From NCBI GenBank assembly GCA_039636785.1, contig CP144169.1:2914001-2978000 (forward strand): a DNA stretch of 64,000 nt. Reading direction: 5' to 3'. The notes under the pieces are model-generated. The model searched no databases, was not told the DNA's origin, and saw only the letters and a program-made list of their open reading frames with translations. Shown here in pieces: positions 25,756 to 32,885 of this stretch (position 1 is its first letter; each line of letters opens with the position of its first letter). The translations under genes were made by a program, and so were the position numbers. Source of the DNA: Micrococcaceae bacterium Sec5.7. GTDB lineage: Bacteria; Actinomycetota; Actinomycetes; Actinomycetales; Micrococcaceae.

Positions 25756-27864
25756 ATGTCCAATGACGATCGTTTTTGCACCGCGCCCGTGGTCGGTGTG
25801 CCGGGTTTGGATCTGTCGGCTCTGCCCGATTTGCCTGACACTGACGCCTTGAGTGCCCATGCGCGTGACTTGTCCGGTGCCGGGGTCACATACGGGGACT
25901 CCGTGGACACCACAGCTACTGGGTGGCACGGACTGGCCGGGACATATCAGACACCTGAACAGCCGCAACTACTGGCCGTATTCAGCCCGGTGAAGGTTTG
26001 GGCGCAAGGTGTTCAGGACGGTACGTCCGTTGTGGCGTCGGCATTGGAGGATTTCGCCGAAATATGCCGTGAAGTGAGGATTCGTAGCGATGCCCTCATA
26101 GGTGACGCCGATCGGCTCAGCGGTAGGATCGAACGCAAAGGTGACGAGTGGGCCACCGTTCCGGAAATCGTGGACGAGCAACATAAGCTTCTGGCGGATT
26201 TGAACTCCATCAAAGCCCAATACATGGAGGCCGAGCAGGATTGCGCGAACCGGATCAACGGCGTCTACGGCGGGAGCACCTACGTCAAAGCCGGTGACTC
26301 GGGGGCAAAACCTGATGGGTCCAACGTTTACGCCGTTGACGCTCAAACACTGGATGCCCTTGGTGAAAAAGGCGAACTCTCCTGGGGTAAACCGGTGGAC
26401 CGGGCACACCTTCCGGGCTGGGCCGGTGTTGGTCAAGGTCTCGTTGACGGAGCCTGGGGGCTAGGTTCGGGCCTGTATTCGATAACCCCGCTGGCTGCTT
26501 TTTGGCAGCCCAGTGCACCTGAATTGGGCCTGAAGTCGGCAACTTTTGGTGACGCTTGGACCGGCGTTGGCAAGACCCTTTGGAATGTTGGCATGTTCGT
26601 CTCCCCCGGTATTTGGCTCGACCGGCTGGTGACGGGCAAGCAGTCTGATCAAGATGCCGCCGGAGCTGAGCTGGGCAAAATGGTGCCGGAGTTGATTCAA
26701 GCCGATGCGTGGGCCAATGGGGAGTGGACCTACGCTCTCAGCAGGAACCTTTTTGATGTGGCGGGCATCGCTGGAACCGCGGGTGGGGGTGCGGCGATAA
26801 AGTCCGGTTCTGTGGCCGGGAAACTCGGCGCCCTCGCCCCAGCCACGGTTGCGAAAATCACTGACGCCCTTGCCGGGATCAAAACCGCCACGTGGGAAAA
26901 CATCGTAAAGCCAGGCCTTCAAGGGACCGCCAATACCCTGAACCAGCTCGATGACGGTGCAGGTGCCGTGAGGGTTGCTGACGGGCTGGCCGGGGCCGCA
27001 CGCGGGCCTCTTGGACACGCCGCCGATACCTTGAACAACACCATTGATGCGGTGGATCGCGCGGTGCGCCGCCCGCCGTCGATTGGTGCCTACGGCAACG
27101 GGGCCGGGGCGCAGGAAGCACTGGCGGGGCTGAAAGCACAACCGCTCCATGACCCCGCCAGGCCTGGTATCACGCAGGTGGTCAGCGTCCCGGATGAGAT
27201 GGTTGCCGGGCCCAAATCGCCGTGGGCCAGAACCGCGCACGGATTCGCGCCGAACACCGAGTACCGGGTGTCCGGGCGGGGCACGTTCGTCACCGACGCG
27301 CAGGGAACCATCAGGGAAATCACGGTGGAGAAGGTCAAGGGCCGGATCAGCCCGGAACTGAACCATCCCATCCCTGACATGACGTACAAGGTCTCCGGCG
27401 TCCAGGGCGATGTCACCTTCATCACCGACTCCGCCGGGCAGACGGTCACTGCGCGGGTGGAAGGACTGCAACTGGGTGACGGCGGCCGCTCCGGACACAT
27501 TCAGGGCAGTGTGGGACAGTCCGCCAACGCGGAAATCTACACGCAGACGCCCCTCTCGGACGGCTGGCGCTACGAAGGCGGGCACCTGGTCGCCAACGGA
27601 TTTGACGGTATCCCGGAACGGATCAACATCGTCGGGATGCTCAAGGAACTCAACCAAAACATCGGCGACGTCGATAGCTTCTACAACTTCGAAACAGCCG
27701 TCAGGCAGAAAGCCCTCGGGGTCCCGCCGCCTAGAATTGATGTGGAGATCAACCTGATCCGCGGGCCCGGGGTCAAGACGCCTGCGAAGATCCGGGTGGG
27801 GGCTTGGGCCGACGGGGAACTATTCATTGATCAACGGTTCAAGAACATCGTAGGAAGTGGCTAG
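25756..27864 (+). CDS. type VII-type polymorphic toxin with C-terminal DNA/RNA non-specific endonuclease domain
   Basis: A 702-residue modular toxin without a Sec signal peptide. Residues 1-180 are helical with a W-x-G (WHG near residue 57) and long coiled-coil-like stretches, like WXG/LXG delivery domains; residues about 200-450 are a Gly/Ala-rich middle; the end is a nuclease module of the Endonuclease_NS_2 kind (RYEGGHLVANGFDGIPERIN, with the presumed catalytic histidine at 610, and LNQNIGDVDSFYNFE). Bacillus YeeF has the same architecture and YezG as its immunity protein, matching the next gene here. Residues from about 530 to the end are repeated as an orphan copy at 28506-29026. Confidence 0.8.
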   Translation: MSNDDRFCTAPVVGVPGLDLSALPDLPDTDALSAHARDLSGAGVTYGDSVDTTATGWHGLAGTYQTPEQPQLLAVFSPVKVWAQGVQDGTSVVASALEDFAEICREVRIRSDALIGDADRLSGRIERKGDEWATVPEIVDEQHKLLADLNSIKAQYMEAEQDCANRINGVYGGSTYVKAGDSGAKPDGSNVYAVDAQTLDALGEKGELSWGKPVDRAHLPGWAGVGQGLVDGAWGLGSGLYSITPLAAFWQPSAPELGLKSATFGDAWTGVGKTLWNVGMFVSPGIWLDRLVTGKQSDQDAAGAELGKMVPELIQADAWANGEWTYALSRNLFDVAGIAGTAGGGAAIKSGSVAGKLGALAPATVAKITDALAGIKTATWENIVKPGLQGTANTLNQLDDGAGAVRVADGLAGAARGPLGHAADTLNNTIDAVDRAVRRPPSIGAYGNGAGAQEALAGLKAQPLHDPARPGITQVVSVPDEMVAGPKSPWARTAHGFAPNTEYRVSGRGTFVTDAQGTIREITVEKVKGRISPELNHPIPDMTYKVSGVQGDVTFITDSAGQTVTARVEGLQLGDGGRSGHIQGSVGQSANAEIYTQTPLSDGWRYEGGHLVANGFDGIPERINIVGMLKELNQNIGDVDSFYNFETAVRQKALGVPPPRIDVEINLIRGPGVKTPAKIRVGAWADGELFIDQRFKNIVGSG

Positions 27865-27867
27865 GCA

Positions 27868-28341
27868 GTGGCAAAGCAGCACATGGAAGTGGATACGTTC
27901 CAGGAAACACGGGATCAGGAACGCATCATCGCCGAAGGTCTCTGGGCCATCAGGCCCCAGGACCGGGCATGGGACAGCATCACCTACGTCCGCAATGAAA
28001 CAGGCGGTGTTAGTTCCTCAATCGCTAAAATCTATCGCGGTGGCGAAATGAAACGCGCCGGCGCCGCGGATGAGGTTCACTTCGCTGCTGATAAGTTGCG
28101 GGAGGTGATGTATCAGCCCGGCAAGGGCGCGTGGCTGTCGATGACTCTCACGGTCGCCCCGGCCGGGGACGGCTGGGAAACAACCTACAACTACACCAAG
28201 AAACCCGTCTGGGAACTCGGCGAACCCAGCGCCAACGCCTACGCCCAGGAACTCTACGTCTTCCCCCGGGACGGGGAACACATCCCGGACTGGTTCAAAG
28301 AAGAACTCAAAGACGCCACCTGGCAACCACCCAAGGACTGA
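27868..28341 (+). CDS. YezG/DUF600-like immunity protein, copy 1
   Basis: A 157-residue acidic cytoplasmic protein starting at GTG three bases after the toxin stop. Layout resembles the YezG family: an N-terminal helix (QERIIAEGLWAIRPQDRAWD), a central strand region around WLSMTLTVAPAGDGWETTYN, a Trp after the Tyr-Asn-Tyr, and a final ELYVFPRDGEHIPDWFKEEL. It presumably binds and blocks the C-terminal nuclease of the gene before it. A second copy is at 29030-29527. Family assignment is from pattern and context. Confidence 0.75.
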   Translation: MAKQHMEVDTFQETRDQERIIAEGLWAIRPQDRAWDSITYVRNETGGVSSSIAKIYRGGEMKRAGAADEVHFAADKLREVMYQPGKGAWLSMTLTVAPAGDGWETTYNYTKKPVWELGEPSANAYAQELYVFPRDGEHIPDWFKEELKDATWQPPKD

Positions 28342-28398
28342 ACCAACCCAGCCACCGCACGGACTATCTTCACGGAAGACCTCGGCGGGTGACTGTCA

Positions 28399-28505
28399 TC
28401 ACGCACCAGCGCCCGGCGCCGCGTCGTAACGCTCCAACGCGATGGCCACCTGTCCCGGGCCGCTGCTGACCGCGGCCTCCGCACGCCAGGAGGCGACGGC
28501 GTCGA
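28399..28505 (-). pseudogene. decayed 3' fragment of a cbiX gene
   Basis: Read leftwards it gives DAVASWRAEAAVSSGPGQVA joined to IALERYDAAPGAGA and a stop. Intact cbiX at 29585 has DAVASLRTEVA, later SSRPGRVVIA, and then, about 35 residues on, ALERYDAVLGAGA. So this is the end of a diverged cbiX with two internal deletions, stranded between the two toxin/immunity copies. Confidence 0.8.
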
Positions 28506-29026
28506 GGATCAGCCCGGAACTGAACCATCCCCTCCCCGACATGACGTACAAGGTCTCCGGCGTCCAGGGCGATGTCACCTTCATCACCGACTCCGCCGGG
28601 CAGACGGTCACTGCGCGGGTGGAAGGACTGCAACTGGGTGACGGCGGCCGCTCCGGACACATTCAGGGCAGTGTGGGACAGTCCGCCAACGCGGAAATCT
28701 ACACGCAGACGCCCCTCTCGGACGGCTGGCGCTACGAAGGCGGGCACCTGGTCGCCAACGGATTTGACGGTATCCCGGAACGGATCAACATCGTCGGGAT
28801 GCTCAAGGAACTCAACCAAAACATCGGCGACGTCGATAGCTTCTACAACTTCGAAACAGCCGTCAGGCAGAAAGCCCTCGGGGTCCCGCCGCCTAGAATT
28901 GATGTGGAGATCAACCTGATCCGCGGGCCCGGGGTCAAGACGCCTGCGAAGATCCGGGTGGGGGCTTGGGCCGACGGGGAACTATTCATTGATCAACGGT
29001 TCAAGAACATCGTAGGAAGTGGCTAG
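28506..29026 (+). pseudogene. orphan toxin C-terminal (nuclease) cassette, copy 2
   Basis: It encodes the last 173 or so residues of the toxin without any delivery domain. The open frame extends back to an ATG at 28442 inside the cbiX remnant, giving a 194-residue chimera, but no ribosome site precedes that ATG. The nuclease motif GGHLVANGFDGIPERIN is intact. It is best seen as a silent cassette that could replace or restore the tip of the full toxin by recombination. If it were translated, the nuclease would be made in the cytoplasm, so the adjacent second immunity gene would matter. Confidence 0.75.
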
Positions 29027-29029
29027 GCA

Positions 29030-29527
29030 GTGGCAAAGCAGCACATGGAAGTGGATACGTTCCAGGAAACACGGGATCAGGAACGCATCATCGCCGAAGG
29101 TCTCTGGGCCATCAGGCCCCAGGACCGGGCATGGGACAGCATCACCTACGTCCGCAATGAAACAGGCGGTGTTAGTTCCTCAATCGCTAAAATCTATCGC
29201 GGTGGCGAAATGAAACGCGCCGGCGCCGCGGATGAGGTTCACTTCGCTGCTGAGAAGTTGCGGGAGGTGATGTATCAGCCGGGCAAGGGCGCGTGGCTGT
29301 CGATGACTCTCACGGTCACCCCGGCCGGGGACGGCTGGGAAACAACCTACAACTACACCGAGAAACCCGTCTGGGAACTCGGCGAACCCAGCGCCAACGC
29401 CTACGCCTACGCCTACGCCTACGCCTACGCCCAGGAACTCTACGTCTTCCCCCGGGACGGGGAACACATCCCGGACTGGTTCAAAGAAGAACTCAAAGAC
29501 GCCACCTGGCAAGCACCCCAGGACTGA
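29030..29527 (+). CDS. YezG/DUF600-like immunity protein, copy 2
   Basis: A 165-residue near-duplicate of 27868-28341, with a GTG start three bases after the orphan cassette stop. Differences include Asp to Glu (AADKL/AAEKL), Ala to Thr and Lys to Glu in the central strands, Pro to Ala and Lys to Gln at the end, and five instead of one Ala-Tyr units before QELYVF because TACGCC is repeated five times (29402-29431). Whether the extra AYAYAYAY loop harms binding to the nuclease is unknown. Intact reading frame suggests selection to keep it. Confidence 0.75.
   Translation: MAKQHMEVDTFQETRDQERIIAEGLWAIRPQDRAWDSITYVRNETGGVSSSIAKIYRGGEMKRAGAADEVHFAAEKLREVMYQPGKGAWLSMTLTVTPAGDGWETTYNYTEKPVWELGEPSANAYAYAYAYAYAQELYVFPRDGEHIPDWFKEELKDATWQAPQD
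29402..29431 (+). repeat. TACGCC hexanucleotide tract in immunity copy 2
   Basis: Five tandem TACGCC units against one in copy 1. The unit keeps frame and encodes Tyr-Ala, so slippage changes loop length rather than inactivating the gene. Confidence 0.9.
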
Positions 29528-29584
29528 ACCAACCCAGCCACCGCACGGACTATCTTCGCGGATGACCTCGGCGGGTGGCTGTCA

Positions 29585-30316
29585 TCACGCACCGGCACCC
29601 AGCACCGCGTCGTAACGCTCCAACGCGATTTCGGCGAGCACCGGCGAGGGCAGCAACGGCTCCGTAACGAGGTCAGCTCCGGCCTTGGCCAGCTGGTCGT
29701 GGAAGAACCCCGGCGCCAGCAGGTAGGAAGCGATGACCACGCGCCCCGGGCGGCTGCTTTGAGCGGCGGTACTGGCCACCCCACCAGCCGCAACTTCCGT
29801 ACGCAAGGAGGCAACGGCGTCGGGCACCGAAGGCTTGGCGGAGGCACCATAGGCGGGCACAATCCGGTTGGGCCGCAAGGCACGCAGCTGCTCCGCGAGC
29901 GCCTCGACGTTGAGGGAGGCGGTGGGGTCGGATGAGCCGGCGGCGGCGAGGATCACGGCGTCGGCCTCGGTCACGCCGGCCTCACGCAGTCGCTGGTCAA
30001 GCAACGCCGCCAGGCGCGGATCCGGTCCCAACGGCGCAGCCGCCAGGGTGTCCGGGCGGCTGCGGACGGCGCGGGCAATGTCCACCTTGACGTGGTACCC
30101 CACACTCAGCAGGAGCGGCACCACCACGGCAGACTCCCCCGCCGCTACGGCAGTCACAACGTCCGGCAGCCCGGGCTGCTGCACGTCGACGTAGGCCTCG
30201 CGGACCTCGAGTCCAGGACGCAATGCGGCAATTCCGTCGCGCAGGGCGTTGACCTCGGCGGCTCCCTGTGTGCTGGACGTCCCATGGGCACAGGCGATCA
30301 TGATCGGGCTATTCAT
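29585..30316 (-). CDS. cbiX: CbiX-type sirohydrochlorin chelatase
   Basis: A 243-residue protein with two CbiX/SirB half-domains. The N-terminal MIACAHGTSSTQGAAEVNAL carries the metal-site histidine, and VPLLLSVGYHVKVDIARAV is the second conserved block; the repeat half starts near AVILAAAGSSDP. Such enzymes insert iron (SirB) or cobalt (CbiX) into sirohydrochlorin; with siroheme synthase and sulfite reductase in the same region, iron for siroheme is likely. The ATG has no ribosome site; a TACGCT box seven bases upstream suggests a leaderless mRNA. It converges with the toxin locus. Confidence 0.82.
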   Translation of the reverse strand: MNSPIMIACAHGTSSTQGAAEVNALRDGIAALRPGLEVREAYVDVQQPGLPDVVTAVAAGESAVVVPLLLSVGYHVKVDIARAVRSRPDTLAAAPLGPDPRLAALLDQRLREAGVTEADAVILAAAGSSDPTASLNVEALAEQLRALRPNRIVPAYGASAKPSVPDAVASLRTEVAAGGVASTAAQSSRPGRVVIASYLLAPGFFHDQLAKAGADLVTEPLLPSPVLAEIALERYDAVLGAGA

Positions 30317-30376
30317 AATGGCTAGCGTAACGTTGGAGCCGCATTGTCCGCCCCTTGAAATCGACCGGAACGCCCC

Positions 30377-31057
30377 ATGACCTTCCCTTTTGACATCGCC
30401 TTGGTGTGGCTGGATCTGGCCGGCGTCTTCTTCTTCGCGGTGTCCGGATCCCTCCTGGCGGCCCGGAAACAGTTCGACATCATCGGCTCCGTCCTCCTCG
30501 CCTCCGTGGTCAGCCTGGGCGGCGGCGTCATCCGCGACATCATTCTCAACAGCGGCCCGCCCGCCGCCTTCACCAACCCCGCGTACCTTGCGCCCCCGGT
30601 GCTCGCGGCCTTCCTGGTGTATTTCCTGTTTTCCAGCGTTCAGCGCTACACCTCCCTCCTCATATTGTTCGACGCCGGAGGGCTGGCGCTCTTTTGCATC
30701 ACCGGAACGCTCAAGGCGCTTTCCGCCGGGATGAACCCGATTGCCGCGATCCTCCTGGGCGTTACGACGGCGGTGGGCGGCGGCCTGCTCCGCGACATCA
30801 CGGCCAATGAGGTGCCGCAGCTGTTCGACCCCAAGGACCTCTATGCGCTGCCCGCGTTCACCGGTGCTTCGCTGACCACGGTGCTGTGGACCGCCGGGGC
30901 TTTTGACGCGGTGACCGCCTGCGCCGTTGCGGCCGTGGTGTTTGCGTTCCGGGTGGTTGCCTGGCGCCGTTCCTGGCACGTTCCGCTGGCAGTTCGCGGG
31001 TGGCACCGGCTCGGGCTGGACGGCTCGGGCGGCGGCAGGGGCGGCGGCCGGGATTAG
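30377..31057 (+). CDS. TRIC-like (UPF0126/YadS) cation channel family membrane protein
   Basis: A 226-residue protein with about seven membrane segments built from two related halves, each with a glycine-rich G-G-x-x-R-D motif: SLGGGVIRDIILNSGPPAAF and TAVGGGLLRDITANEVPQLF. These are hallmarks of the prokaryotic TRIC channel family (trimeric, monovalent-cation permeable). The C-terminus is basic and glycine-rich. It is divergent from cbiX and lies 14 bp before the SMI1-like gene on the same strand. Confidence 0.88.
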   Translation: MTFPFDIALVWLDLAGVFFFAVSGSLLAARKQFDIIGSVLLASVVSLGGGVIRDIILNSGPPAAFTNPAYLAPPVLAAFLVYFLFSSVQRYTSLLILFDAGGLALFCITGTLKALSAGMNPIAAILLGVTTAVGGGLLRDITANEVPQLFDPKDLYALPAFTGASLTTVLWTAGAFDAVTACAVAAVVFAFRVVAWRRSWHVPLAVRGWHRLGLDGSGGGRGGGRD

Positions 31058-31071
31058 CTAGGATATAGAGC

Positions 31072-31497
31072 ATGACTGACATGTTCCTCGAGAAGTTCCG
31101 CGCGCTTGTTCCGAAGTATCTCGAAGACGAATGGCAGGAAGAGGACGGGCTGCCCGTAGCCGACCTGGATTTGGCCCTCGCCGAGCATCAGTTCACGGTC
31201 CCGCTGGTGCTCAAGGAGTTCTACCTGGCCGTCGGCGGCTGCGAGGATCTCATGGAGGCCTACCACTACTTCTGGGACCCCGAGGAACTCGAAGTCGACG
31301 ACGAAGGCTTCCTGATGTTCCTTGAGGACCAGGAAGAGCAGTTCACCTGGGGATTTCGCGTGGGCGACCTCACTGTCCCGGACCCCATCGTGTGGCGCCG
31401 CAACAACGCCCGCGGCCAGTGGAAGAACGAGGAAGGCACCTTCTCCGAGTTCGTCTTTGACATGTTTGAGTGGGCGTTCAACGACGAAGAGGACTAG
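31072..31497 (+). CDS. small acidic SMI1/KNR4-like (SUKH) protein
   Basis: A 141-residue, very acidic protein. LKEFYLAVGGCEDLMEAYHY followed by FLMFLEDQEEQFTWGF and a Trp-rich end resemble the SUKH (SMI1/KNR4) fold, widely used by immunity proteins of polymorphic toxins and by some housekeeping proteins. It starts at ATG 14 bp after the channel gene and may be its partner, or it may be an orphan immunity protein given the toxin locus 1.5 kb away. Fold assignment is moderate; function unknown. Confidence 0.55.
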   Translation: MTDMFLEKFRALVPKYLEDEWQEEDGLPVADLDLALAEHQFTVPLVLKEFYLAVGGCEDLMEAYHYFWDPEELEVDDEGFLMFLEDQEEQFTWGFRVGDLTVPDPIVWRRNNARGQWKNEEGTFSEFVFDMFEWAFNDEED

Positions 31498-31531
31498 TTT
31501 CCGGGCCTCATGGGGGAGTTGCCGCCGAACT

Positions 31532-31604
31532 GGGGCACTTCGACAAGGACACGCCGGTCGCTGACTCAATTTCCACGGTTTCGGCGCTCATTGTGCCCCA
31601 CGAC
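31532..31604. repeat. 73-bp element A flanking the AbiEi/DUF559 gene
   Basis: It starts GGGGCACTTCGACAAGGACA and ends TGCCCCACGAC; element B at 32555-32627 has the same length and the same ends (GGGGCCGTTCGACACGGACA ... TGCCCCACGAC) with a diverged middle. A CCACGACGGCGGGAGTC repeat follows at about 31599 and 31626. Confidence 0.6.
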
Positions 31605-31642
31605 GGCGGGAGTCGCCTCGGCCGGAACCACGACGGCGGGAG

Positions 31643-32482
31643 TCACCTGGCGTCGAAGGCTCCCCTGCGCCGCAGCTCAAGTACCGCAAGGACTTCAGCC
31701 ACCATCCGCTCAGGGTGATGGACCACATCGTCATAGCCGTATCTCAGCACGAGGTGCCCGCCAACCATCGACGCATTGTTTCGCTTACGGTCCTTTTTCA
31801 CTTGCCTGGGCTCAAGATGCGAGCCGCCGTCGGTTTCTACGATCAGGCACTCTTCAATGAGGAAGTCCACCTCCCCCACACCCGCGATGTCAACGTGCCT
31901 ACGGAGCTGGAACCCCGCGCGCCGGAAATGAAAGTTTGCAAGGACCTCCAGGAGCGAGTCGGCCCGGGGAATGACGTTGTCCAGAACAGTTCGCGAAAGC
32001 GCATTCCGGTTCCCGGGGAGCTTGCGGCGCAGAAAGTCCACGGTGATGTCGCCCCTCCCCACGGCACTTTGCACCATCACCAAAGCGTCGAGTTCGGGCA
32101 GGCAACGAAGCGCATGGATCAGGACGTCGGCCAGGCCTGCAACAGGGAGCCATGGATGGCGCGGATGAGTGCACCTTCCATGGGTGAACGTCCCCGGCGG
32201 CCCAGCACGGTGGCCCGGACTGACGTGCACGGCCCGCGCATCTTTGAGCGTCCACAGACTGTAGCTGGGGGCGGCGGACAAGCACGTCAGCAAAGCGTTG
32301 TGGCCGAGTGCCAGGCCGAACACCCCGGCCTCCGCTGGCAGGCTATAGACGCCTCGCCGGATCCGCACAATACGCCCTGCCGCCAGCGCCTTGTCCATGG
32401 ACGTGCGCGAAAATCCTGCCCCTTGGAGAGATGCCGCCCTCGCCACACCCTCCCTGGCACGCAGAAAACTCTCAATGTCCAT
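31643..32482 (-). CDS. AbiEi-like wing plus DUF559/Vsr-like nuclease-fold protein
   Basis: A 279-residue protein. The N-terminal part (ALAAGRIVRIRRGVYSLPAE) is the short helix-turn-helix/wing of AbiEi-type antitoxins and the C-terminal part is a DUF559 endonuclease-like fold, with EVDFLIEECLIVETDGGSH, then DRKRNN and a final RYGYDDVVHHPERM. The E-x-D-G/S pattern is compatible with a metal site. Usually an AbiEi antitoxin is paired with an AbiEii nucleotidyltransferase; none is next to this gene. A second, more distant relative is at 40517-41470. Role unknown. The ATG MDIESFL is preferred over an open extension of 31 codons. Confidence 0.65.
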   Translation of the reverse strand: MDIESFLRAREGVARAASLQGAGFSRTSMDKALAAGRIVRIRRGVYSLPAEAGVFGLALGHNALLTCLSAAPSYSLWTLKDARAVHVSPGHRAGPPGTFTHGRCTHPRHPWLPVAGLADVLIHALRCLPELDALVMVQSAVGRGDITVDFLRRKLPGNRNALSRTVLDNVIPRADSLLEVLANFHFRRAGFQLRRHVDIAGVGEVDFLIEECLIVETDGGSHLEPRQVKKDRKRNNASMVGGHLVLRYGYDDVVHHPERMVAEVLAVLELRRRGAFDAR

Positions 32483-32554
32483 GTTTCCACGGTGCCAGAG
32501 ATTCACATCGGTGGGCAGACCTAAGCTTCTCCATGTGGACAAGCCCGCCGGATC

Positions 32555-32627
32555 GGGGCCGTTCGACACGGACACGCCGTCTCATGAACCGGGAATCCCC
32601 CTACCAAGCCGCAATATGCCCCACGAC
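32555..32627. repeat. 73-bp element B flanking the AbiEi/DUF559 gene
   Basis: Counterpart of 31532-31604 in the same orientation, 73 bp upstream of the DUF559 gene start. Together the elements bracket the gene as direct repeats. They lie in a 403-bp region without genes (32483-32885) that also contains the two hairpins listed next. Confidence 0.6.
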
Positions 32628-32718
32628 AGATTTCCCGAGCTCCACGTCGCAGTTCGAATGACACGCCGGGTAACAGCGAATTTGAACTGCATGACAAACC
32701 TGTCATACACTGATTACG

Positions 32719-32744
32719 GATCCACCAGTCGCCTCCGGTGGATC
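32719..32744. terminator. small perfect hairpin
   Basis: GATCCACC and GGTGGATC around a 10-base loop. It precedes the larger hairpin at 32760 in the gap upstream of the DUF559 gene and downstream of the polyprenyl synthase gene. Function uncertain. Confidence 0.4.
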
Positions 32745-32759
32745 TGATGCGAACGGAGA

Positions 32760-32828
32760 AATGGCCCCGGTTCCACGCAGCGTATGACTCGTCATCGTTG
32801 CAAAGAACCGGGGCCATTCCGCTTAAGT
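32760..32828 (-). terminator. hairpin terminator after the polyprenyl synthase gene
   Basis: A perfect 13-bp stem (AATGGCCCCGGTT with AACCGGGGCCATT) and a long loop lies 58 bases after the stop of the leftward menaquinone operon. It is the first strong structure in that direction and probably ends the transcript. Confidence 0.6.
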
Positions 32829-32885
32829 TCAGACAAACACAGGTCACCGGATTCCCGGCCCAGGCCAACACCGCCAGCAATGCCC

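Larger units (their letters stand above)
27344..29630 (+). repeat. direct duplication of toxin tip, immunity gene and adjacent cbiX 3' end
   Basis: Copy 1 (27344-28444) and copy 2 (28506-29630) have a constant offset of 1162 bp. The toxin-tip part starts at GGATCAGCCCGGAACTG and is nearly identical (I see two base differences, both in the first 40 bp); the immunity genes differ at a few codons and by a 24-bp expansion; identity then falls in the 3' untranslated and cbiX parts. The boundary between the copies is a decayed piece of cbiX. Confidence 0.9.

Noticed and set aside
28442..29026. A 194-codon frame as an independent toxin gene
   Set aside because: Its start lies inside a decayed antisense cbiX fragment without a ribosome site and lacks any delivery domain; treated as an orphan cassette instead.
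31599..31645. CGACGGCGGGAGTC repeats as part of a family also seen near 58190 and 60033
   Set aside because: The later occurrences are short, partly coding and could arise by chance in GC-rich DNA.
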